From Phyllostachys edulis (taxonomy: Eukaryota > Streptophyta > Magnoliopsida > Poales > Poaceae): a stretch of DNA of 64,000 nt. This document shows, piece after piece, positions 56,933-64,000 of the stretch. The notes under the pieces were generated by a model. The model saw only the letters and a program-made list of their open reading frames with translations, was not told the origin of the DNA and did not search any database. Location: positions 60,902,488-60,966,487 of the forward strand of contig CM070551.1 in NCBI GenBank assembly GCA_036346405.1. The letters run 5' to 3'. The translations under genes and the position numbers were made by a program. The stretch's first letter is position 1. The number at the start of each line of letters is the position of its first letter.

Positions 56933-57227
56933 TGTCTTAGAGTTTTTGGTCGAAATGGCGGTATTTAACGCATAATTTATAAAAATGATATCCTCGTAGC
57001 CGTAATTACAAAAATGACGCGCTCGTCCGCATGGTCACCGTGCGGTTTTAGCCACGGCGCGACACGTGGCGGAAAACCGCATGGTCACGGTGCCACGTGT
57101 CGCGCCGTGGCGAAAACCGTACAATGAACGTGCGGACAAGAGCGTCATTTTTGCAATTACGACTACGAGTATATCATTTTTGCAAAACACGTGTCAAATA
57201 CCGTCGTTTCGGCCAAAAACTGTCTTA
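56933..57227. mobile_element. Foldback MITE with 7-bp flanking duplication
   Basis: 56940-57220 is almost one inverted repeat. The left arm GAGTTTTTGGTCGAAAT..ATGATATCCTCGTAG is matched by the right arm CTACGAGTATATCAT..TTTCGGCCAAAAAC, and the centre carries CCACGGCGCGACACGTGGC and its complement. TGTCTTA occurs on both sides (56933-56939, 57221-57227). No coding. The superfamily is uncertain: the duplication length suggests hAT or Mutator-like, and the end lacks a diagnostic motif. Confidence 0.8.
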
Positions 57228-57577
57228 CATGCAGCATCTAGCTGACACCTAAAGCTTGCCTTTGACACGAGAACATTTGCTAAATTCACTGCAACACACC
57301 AATATATTTATTGTCAGAGAGCAAGAGTCCCGGGACATTGTAGAGTAGGAAACTGTCATAAAAAGATTACATAAAAGAAAATTTTAATTTCCAAAATGAA
57401 AAGAGCTCTAGCAAGGCACACTTCCGAATGGTAAAACTATTTTGATAAAAAACAATGCGGAAAAATACGATTCATCTCAAACAAGGAGCATGAGTGGGTG
57501 CCGAGGGTAGCATGAGCCTCCAATGTAATTTTGTTAAAATGGAAATTGATTCAACTTCAACAAGGATGGGAGGTATT
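57228..57577. other. No gene recognised
   Basis: AT-rich, with no repeat ends and no domain-bearing frames. Confidence 0.3.
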
Positions 57578-57877
57578 CACTACCAGAATTCAGATTATTC
57601 TTGACGGGAGATAAGATTCTCGGCGGGCCATTCAACGTTAGGGAAAAACCAGCCCTAATCGTTATGGCTTAATCACCAAGAATGTTTAATTGTCCCTAAC
57701 GGCTACTTTATAACCGTCAGGAAAGCTATATCCCTGACGTGGCCATGGCCGTCAGGTAATTTGAATTTATTTTACACTAGAACTCTTGTCTCTCTGACCG
57801 CAAATATTTTCCCCGAGTCCTGGACTCCATGCCTATTCCTCAAATCCTCCCACCGCATTTGCCTCTATGCCGCCATG
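57578..57877 (+). mobile_element. Left end of a third CACTA element
   Basis: CACTACCAGAATTCAG at 57578 is followed by inverted copies of a different subterminal word, CCCTGACGG/CCGTCAGG (57685-57755). It is cut at about 57877 by the LTR that follows. The family differs from CACTA-1 and CACTA-2, whose word is TCACAGACGG. Confidence 0.6.
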
Positions 57878-58371
57878 TGTCGGACCCGGATTCTGAGAAT
57901 CCAAATCCTCTGTGAAAACACTGTGCTATTCCCTGGATCAGTAGATAGCACTCACAGATACATCACTGAATCAAATTATATATAACGTAGATAAAACCAT
58001 ACCATTCATTAATTAACACTTCAGAGTTTACATAGACCGCGTCGGGTCGGGTTTTACAAAAGGGCCGAGCAAGGCCAAAGATTACATTACAAAAGCGGAA
58101 GTGACAACAGAAGCAAAAAGGGGTAAGAGCACATCTATCCATAGGCAAGTGACTAGGGAAACCTGTGTGCGTCCGATATTACCTAAAGACTCAAATAATA
58201 TAGGTTGCACGTAAGCACCAACGGAGTCAACTATACTGGGGCGAGACTAGAACAACTAAAGACTAAACTACGCTTCATCAATTCCTGGGCCTCCAGCTTC
58301 TGGATCCTTGTAGAATGCATAGTCTTCAGGGATTCCTGCTTCTGAGGGTTTTTGGGGGAAAGAGCGAGAAT

Positions 58372-58390
58372 GAGCACAACTTCCGTGCTC
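58372..58390 (-). other. Hairpin upstream of LTR intron acceptor, family E
   Basis: On minus, GAGCAC-GGAAGTT-GTGCTC. Relative to GAGTAC/GTACTC in families A-D, both sides of one base pair have changed (T-A to C-G), so pairing is kept. Confidence 0.5.
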
Positions 58391-58754
58391 ACGAGCCAAC
58401 ACACAATGCAATAATATACATGCAAGGCTAAACAAGGATGGCTCGGGTTCTTTTATTTGCTAAGGCAACATTTTTTATTATCATAATTGCAAATTCCTAT
58501 CACTTAGCATTTTAACAAATTGTATTTTATTAAAGAGAGTAAATGTGCAATATTAATTTCAGTAGAGGTTCCCTTCGGCGGAAACTCTACCTTACACATT
58601 TTTTTTTGATTGGAGCTACCTCCAATTACTACCATCGCTGAGCTCGAAGACTCAAATAAAATCCAACACAGGGCTAGGTGAGCCCTTTCACATTTTCCAT
58701 ACCACCCACAAAGTTTAAAAAATAGAACTAACTCAAGTTAAGATTCCCATGTCC

Positions 58755-58774
58755 GCCTTTGACCGTAGGCATGG
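58755..58774 (-). other. Conserved LTR structural module, family E copy
   Basis: On minus, CCAT-GCCT-ACGG, TCAA, AGGC. The loop has changed from GTCC to GCCT and its partner from GGAC to AGGC, so the loop-downstream pairing is kept. One outer pair is lost (A-C). Confidence 0.45.
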
Positions 58775-60646
58775 CTGTTTAAACAATTTAGACTCTGCAG
58801 AGGTTGTACACTGTACCCACAAGAGATAGTTATACTCGTTACCCTACACAATTCCTTAGTCATGTAGTTGGGCGACCGTCACAGTAACCTTTCAAACTAC
58901 ATTACCCTTTCCGTCATCTCACCCATACGGGGTTGCGCGGGATCGTTGTAACCCTAGCGTTGGGTGTAGTTTTGGACTACCCACGATCACTGGCAACTTC
59001 ACCCATTCAAGCTGGATGTACCCAAGCTTGCGCGTTTCCGTTTCTCCACCGTGTGAGACACATTCAGGGTTTAATAATTTTACTAAGCCAAGTTGCATTT
59101 TGCAAACTTGTGGTTGTACTTGTTTAACACGGGAGGTCGTGACAAGATTAAGTCCTTAATCCATCCGGGCGGTTCTTTCCTCATACCAACCATTCTCGTG
59201 CTCCCGGAGCACCCACCGCCTCTCCATCCGACCAGATGTGGTATTCGCAATTATTAGGGTTTTGAGGAGTAAAACCAAATTATTCCATACATTTTAGTCA
59301 ATGGACCACCAATGACTACCCAAATCATTTCATGTTTGAAGAATGAGGTTTGGGACATTTAATGTCCTAGTACTTAAGCAAGACTAGTATGTCGCTTAAG
59401 TACAACCTATAGCTAGTATTACCATATATTTACTAAGGTGACAAGGAATAATGGATTCAATATCAATGAATGGCATATTAATTAATTAATCAACAAATGG
59501 GTGTTTACCTACCTTAAGCTTTAACATACATTTGATTAAATAATTAGAGCATGCATTTTTGGTTAATTTAAATGAATATAATTTGCATAAAATGTAGGAT
59601 CAATATGATCAAAGCATTGACTCGTCTTGGTTAAAGGCAAGGGGATCTTGATACTCTTAGGCTTGATCAACTTGTAGGTCTCCTGCGTCTTCAAATCCTA
59701 ATCGGGCGAATATACCGGAAAAAGGCACAACGGCAAAGTGAGAAAATAAATAATAAAGAACAACAAATAAACTCCAAATTAAACAAGACCTATCCCATTA
59801 GCAAGATCTTGAATTAACAAAATTTTAGAAACTAATTTCACTTGAATCGAAGTTATGACGAGGGAGAACCAGACTTCCAAAGATGGAAAAGGAATTTAAA
59901 ATCAAAAGGAAAATGGAAAAGAGAGACACAAGTCTCTCTAACAGGTGGGCTCGGCTTGGTCCACCGCACAGGAAATGATGGGGGGCCCATTTGGCAGTGA
60001 ATGAGAGGGGAGGGCTCAAGCCAAATGACAGGTGGGGCCAAATCAAATTTGTCCCCATTTCATTCGGCTCACAAAGAAATGGAGAGGAGGTGCAAGGCTC
60101 AGTAAGGCTGGATGGCGCTTAGTGATTGGGATTATGGGAGGCGGGAGCTGCAAAACGGAGCCTCAAGGGGGCAGTGGCCCTATCGGTGGCTGCTGCAGTG
60201 CTGGAGAGGAGCGGGCATGGCAGCTATGAAGAAAAAGGCGGCGGCGGGCGCATGGGAGGGGAGGAGCGTAGTGGCGCCGGTGATGTGGTGGCGTGGAGGG
60301 AGAAGGGACGCGCGCATGGGCGGCGGCGGGAGTTGGGGAAGCCAGACGGACTGTCGGGGCCGCTCAGGAGCGGCTCAGGCGGTCTAGCAGCGACGACCGG
60401 GAGCGAAGGAGAGGAGGCACTGACGGTGGCATGTCTCGGTGATGGGGAGGACAATAGGTGGTGGGGGATGGGTTCCTTGGGCCACAGGGCACCCGGTGAT
60501 GGGGTTGGCCGGGGCTATGGCTCACCAGCGCAGCAAGGAAGCGGTAAGGCAGCGCGGTTGAAGAAAGAACATGGCAACAGGTCCTTTGGGCGGCACTTAC
60601 CGGAGATGAAGGGAGGGAAGGGGAGAATCAAGGGGAGCTCCTGGGG

Positions 60647-60657
60647 CTCTTATAGCC
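60647..60657 (-). promoter_or_regulatory. TATA-like box in LTR E
   Basis: On minus, GGCTATAAGAG, followed by a CT-rich leader and a GTAAGTG donor-like site. Confidence 0.45.
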
Positions 60658-60858
60658 GAAGATGGAGCCATTGAGGGGGCTCTGGGCGTGGTTGCACGTG
60701 GTGATGATGGCGGATACGCCAGTGCGAAGGCGAGGCGGTGCAGCATGCTTTGGCCAAGCGGGCGGCTCGGTTACGTGCGCAAAAGAGGGAGGCCAGGCGT
60801 AGGGGATGGCATGCGGTAGAGGGGCTGGTAAATAGTGCAATAGCAAATCAAACAATAG

Positions 60859-61093
60859 CATCATAAATAGTCAAAAGGAATAAACAATTCCATCATGAAT
60901 AACAGCGTGATATACCACAAACCCATCTCTTATGATAGCATCATAAGCAGTCAGAGGGAACAAACAATCCCATCATGAACACAACATTATATACCACAAA
61001 CCCATCTCTTATGATAGCATCATAAGCAGTCATAGGGAACAAAAAATCCCATCATGAACACAGCATTATATACCACAACTCCATCTCTTATGC
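60859..61093. repeat. ~79-bp tandem repeat, three copies
   Basis: Each copy has CATCATAAGCAGTC, CCCATCATGAACAC and TATACCACAAACCCATCTCT. Copies begin near 60859, 60939 and 61018. Confidence 0.85.
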
Positions 61094-61163
61094 AGAAATG
61101 CAATGAATATGCCATGAATGCAAAATATTTCACTTCTTTGCAATTACCGATAATGCCGAGTAG

Positions 61164-61270
61164 TGTATCCGTCGATACATACTCTAAGCCTGTGCCCTCT
61201 AGGCACAGGGATCCAAAGCCCACACTCCACGAGTGTGGGGACCAGGCCCATCAAATGCATGATGGGGGCC
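61164..61270 (-). other. Cluster of four hairpins in LTR E
   Basis: TGTATC-CGTC-GATACA (61164-61179), CCTGTGCC-CTCTA-GGCACAGG (61189-61209), CCCACACTC-CAC-GAGTGTGGG (61219-61239) and CCCATCA-AATGCA-TGATGGG (61247-61266, extendable outward by GG/CC around a bulge). The stems are perfect over 6-9 bp and follow one another within 107 bases. Confidence 0.65.
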
Positions 61271-62209
61271 CTTGGCTACTATGTAGTCCAAGGTTCAGGA
61301 ATGAATGTCACGATGCACATGCACATGTTCATTGTCATTAACATGATTCATCATTGTCATTATTAGCAAGGTAGTCTCATTTCTCACCTTGTCCCATCAT
61401 CATTGCCATCAATCATGAAACCATTACCATGTAAACATCATCATTTAAACATTGCCATGTAAGCATTCTCATGTAAACACCACCATGTAAGCGTCATCAC
61501 ATAAACATTAGCATGTGTCGTCATCTAAACATTTCCATGTACGCTTCATCACATAAGCATCATCATAAAAACATTATCATTAAACTATGGCACTCTTGCT
61601 CGTCAACATTACCAAGCAGTAAGCATCATCATTAAACTATGGTATTCATCAAGTATGTAATATAACAACGCAATAATAATACTTGCACTTGCCTCAACCG
61701 TGAGACGGACGACAAATAGTGGAACGCCCTAGCACCAGGGTTCACCATCACTTGAGCGTTAGCCACAACCGAATCACCACCATCAATCCCCTCATGCATA
61801 AGCATATAGCAACCCACGTACCACCACCATCATACAGATGCATCAACCAAACATCAATCAGCACAAGTAAAAGAAATCAACCCAATGTACTAGCACTAAT
61901 TCTAAGCCACATGCCTCTCAAGACAAAAGAAAGTAGCAATGAAGTTTTGGGTGTCCAGGGGAACCGGCGTCTATCTAGCTACACCTCCATCATAAGTAGG
62001 GAAATTGAGTTATATCTAACCGAACTAGCAAGACAACCAACGACTGATGGAACACAATAGTCTTTAGCTACAATCAAATAGCTCTGGTTATCACTTATCA
62101 ACTATAACTTCAACCAAACATTCAACCACAACCTGACCAAATGCATATGGGAAAAGCTGAACCTAACCATTTGTTGAATTAATAAACTCAAAAGGTAAAA
62201 GGTGATTAC

Positions 62210-62460
62210 TTGGGCAACGATGTGGCTTTATCACGCATTCTCTGTAAACATCGCCCAATGCGAAAACTCCTACCAGCAACATCTGAGTGGAACTTCTCCA
62301 AGGGATAAGGGAGCTTTGTGTCCTTCCCATCTTTGAACAAAGCATAGCCAAGGACATGCTGAGCATCAATTCCTTCAACACAGTCCTGAAGAACTAACTC
62401 AATCAGATTCAAGTATCCTCCAGGTGGCAACAATTCACCCACAATTCTATCAGCCTTCGC
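62210..62460 (-). pseudogene. Captured squalene monooxygenase (squalene epoxidase) exon
   Basis: On minus it encodes ADRIVGELLPPGGYLNLIEL, then DCVEGIDAQHVLGYALFKDG, YPLEKFHSDVAGRSF and RMRDKATSLP, matching the FAD-binding N-terminal half of plant squalene monooxygenase, the enzyme that epoxidises squalene in sterol synthesis. At 62210/62209 the codon AA is followed by GTAATC, a splice donor where plant genes continue SLPN, so the piece was copied from genomic DNA with the start of an intron. Homology stops abruptly near 62460, upstream of ADRIV. It covers only about 80 residues and is not functional. Some residues differ from the usual (LLPPGG for LLQPGG). It lies inside LTR sequence. Confidence 0.8.
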
Positions 62461-63328
62461 GGATCTCTCAGAACACGCACCCGACGACCATCCCGATCTC
62501 ATCCCTAACCCTAGCTATCGCTGCCGCCAACCATCACGACACGATACCGGTCGTCGTGTCTTCAACACCTACGGTGGGCCACAACCACCTCGGGTCGCCG
62601 GGTGACAGCCGCATCGGGCCGAGGTCATCAGGTCACCGCCGGACCACCTGAGACACCGCTATAGTGCCGCATACAGGCGCACCGAAGAAGAAGGGGAGCA
62701 GAGGCTAGGACGAGCCGACGGCGGTGACGGGGGTGGCGCTGGCCCTAGGCCACACCGGGAGCAGACGGAGGCGGCGCCAGGAGGGGCCATCGCCCGAATC
62801 AGCCGGGCCGCGGCGGCATGGCCCCCACTCGGTGTCAAGAGAGACCGCGGGAGGCGGGGTGGGGGATGAGTGCTTGCGGCGGTCGGTGGAAAAGAGGGCG
62901 AGGAGGGGAGACAGGAGCATGGCGGCGCAATAGGCAGCGCCGGGTGCCGGAGGAGCCGAGGAGCTGGTGGCATCGGCTGGGCCGACCTGACCGGTGGCGG
63001 CCGGGCCAGCAAAGCCCCAGTGGCGGCACCGATTCAGGAGAGAGCGAAGAGGAGAGGGGCGGCGGCTAATGAAGGGGAGGAGAGGGCAGGAGTTCGGCCA
63101 GGAGAAGAGAAACCGACAGCTAGGGTTAAGGGGTGCCCCCTTTCTATTCCACAAAGGCCGGCCCACTAAAGGCTGTTGCAGAATGGGCCAAGAGCCCAAA
63201 GTCCAAACGCACTAAGCAAAAATAAAATTTGAGCCAAAATTCAATCTCTAAACTTTGATGTATTCGAAATTGAATAAATTTCGCTCTCCCGAACATTAAT
63301 CTTTCTAGTTGAAATTTAGGGTATTACA

Positions 63329-64000
63329 TTCTATCCCCCTTAAATAGGATTCGAACCCGAATCCTCACCCAGCCCTACGCGAAAGAACAACCACAACAGT
63401 GGACTATCAACGGTAACTACGTACCCTTTGTGAACGATTCCGGATAACGCTCACGCCTGCGAAACTCCAACTCCCGAGTGGCATCTCTCTTGGACTGATG
63501 AGACCACAAGAATGGTAACTTCACACACAAAAGGTCAAATTCGGAAGCAAAGATTCATCATGAAATCCCTTTCACTTTCCAAGAAGACAGCTTACAAATA
63601 AACACCACATAAGCCGAAAGAGCAACCAACCACACAAGCCATTAAAAGCCAAGCTCAAATTGCGAAAGACATCCGTCAACAACACAAAGCTCGAACGAGA
63701 ACAAAGAAAGCTCTTCACTACCCAAGGAAACATTCTTTTTCTCAGTTTCTCTTTCAGAAAAAAAAATTCCTCTCGAACCTTGGAATTCGAATTCATCACA
63801 CACTACAAGAGTTCAAATCTCTTGAATTAGCATCCTCAAAGTTTTGTTCAATCCAAAAAACATCATTCACACCTTTGTGGAAAGGCCATATTGATCCCAC
63901 CGAAACACTCTAGACAACTCCTTCTACTAACGACATTAATTCGACAGGTGGCACCCAATGTACCTCAAAATAGATCTCATGCATCACATCAATCTCCAAC
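63329..64000 (-). mobile_element. 3' end of a minus-strand Gypsy interior
   Basis: Directly upstream (on minus) of the LTR start lie a polypurine-like tract (63329-63345) and, at about 63430-63530, a frame reading LPFLWSHQSKRDATRELEF and ERYPESF. This resembles the chromodomain-type C-terminus of Gypsy pol (compare WSNHSEDEATWKRED and YPSFF at 44150-44250). The coding end is decayed. 63540-64000 has no clear frame. The rest of the element lies beyond the window. Confidence 0.6.

Larger units (their letters stand above)
57878..60858 (-). mobile_element. Gypsy-type LTR segment, minus strand (family E, distal part)
   Basis: On plus it begins TGTCGGACCCGG, the complement of an LTR end ..CCGGGTCCGACA like that of LTR D. 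Reading minus: TATA-like GGCTATAAGAGCC (60647-60657), GC-rich leader, donor CCG/GTAAGTG near 60600, a region with CTTTGATCATATTGATCC near 59600 shared with the other LTRs, paired module 58755-58774, hairpin 58372-58390 and acceptor-like CCCTCAG. The GC-rich frames at 60112-60674 are leader artefacts. Whether this and 60859-63328 form one 5.45-kb LTR or two joined LTRs is not settled. Confidence 0.65.
60859..63328 (-). mobile_element. Gypsy-type LTR, proximal part with promoter and captured exon
   Basis: On minus, the LTR starts TGTAATACCC at 63328, immediately after a polypurine-like AAGGGGGATAGAA. A GC-rich leader (63140-62480) follows sequence with TGGGCC words and AACCCTAGCTG, resembling a grass gene promoter or leader. 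Then come the captured squalene monooxygenase exon, a GGCAAGTGCAAG donor-like site near 61700, ATGATG-rich repeats (61300-61640), the hairpin cluster (61164-61270) and the 79-bp repeats. The layout repeats that of 3495-4600, where a different captured gene occupies the same relative position. Confidence 0.6.

Noticed and set aside
60126..60674. 182-residue open frame in GC-rich sequence
   Set aside because: Gly/Arg-rich composition, overlapping frames on both strands, and position in an LTR leader read on the other strand; no domain.

Overview
The window is plant nuclear DNA, almost certainly from a grass and most like rice or a close relative. It carries TNP2-type CACTA transposons, Sirevirus-type Copia elements, Tekay/Del-type chromodomain Gypsy elements with very long LTRs, a hAT derivative and a foldback MITE. 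I found no intact host gene. Nearly all of the sequence belongs to nested or abutting transposable elements, plus two captured fragments of host genes. The organism assignment rests on element types only.

Layout. 1-1925: 3' part of a Gypsy-type LTR (+). 1926-3190: AT-rich degenerate tandem repeat. 3495-4055: two exons of a DUF946/Vps62-like gene, as a pseudogene. 4101-4600: LTR-like leader with a hairpin cluster. 5208-5380: one end of a hAT-like element. 6096-14726: complete composite CACTA element with an ATG target duplication, a broken TNP2 gene and a broken Transposase_24/Ulp1-like gene. 15243-34190: a second, decayed CACTA. It is split by a small hAT element (15477-32064), which was itself hit by a Gypsy LTR that is now solo (16027-20552, duplication GAGCT) and by a Sirevirus (20906-32055, minus strand, duplication CCATC). 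34949-49596: Gypsy element with 5.3-kb LTRs, no gag and a broken pol. 49597-52316: 5'-truncated Gypsy LTR. 52594-56415: Sirevirus-like LTR (+) split by another solo LTR (53696-55779, duplication AATCT). 56940-57220: foldback MITE. 57578-57877: left end of a third CACTA. 57878-63328: minus-strand long LTR material holding a captured squalene monooxygenase exon. 63329-64000: 3' end of the pol region of that minus-strand Gypsy element.

The Gypsy-type LTRs of four or five distinct families share one architecture: a TATA box, a leader exon, an intron, a 60-81 nt exon ending at a GCAAGT/GCAAGC (possible GC-AG intron) donor, and an intron of about 1.2-1.3 kb carrying two structured modules. One is a CC..GTCC..GG + GGAC module that could fold as a pseudoknot; the other is a GAGTAC...GTACTC hairpin just before the acceptor. 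Both show apparent compensatory changes between families. This is the strongest candidate here for an under-described feature.

Caution: several differences between paired LTRs are short indels at recurrent motifs (for example TTGGATT to TTGATT at five of five sites). Some frameshifts may therefore be assembly errors rather than biology.
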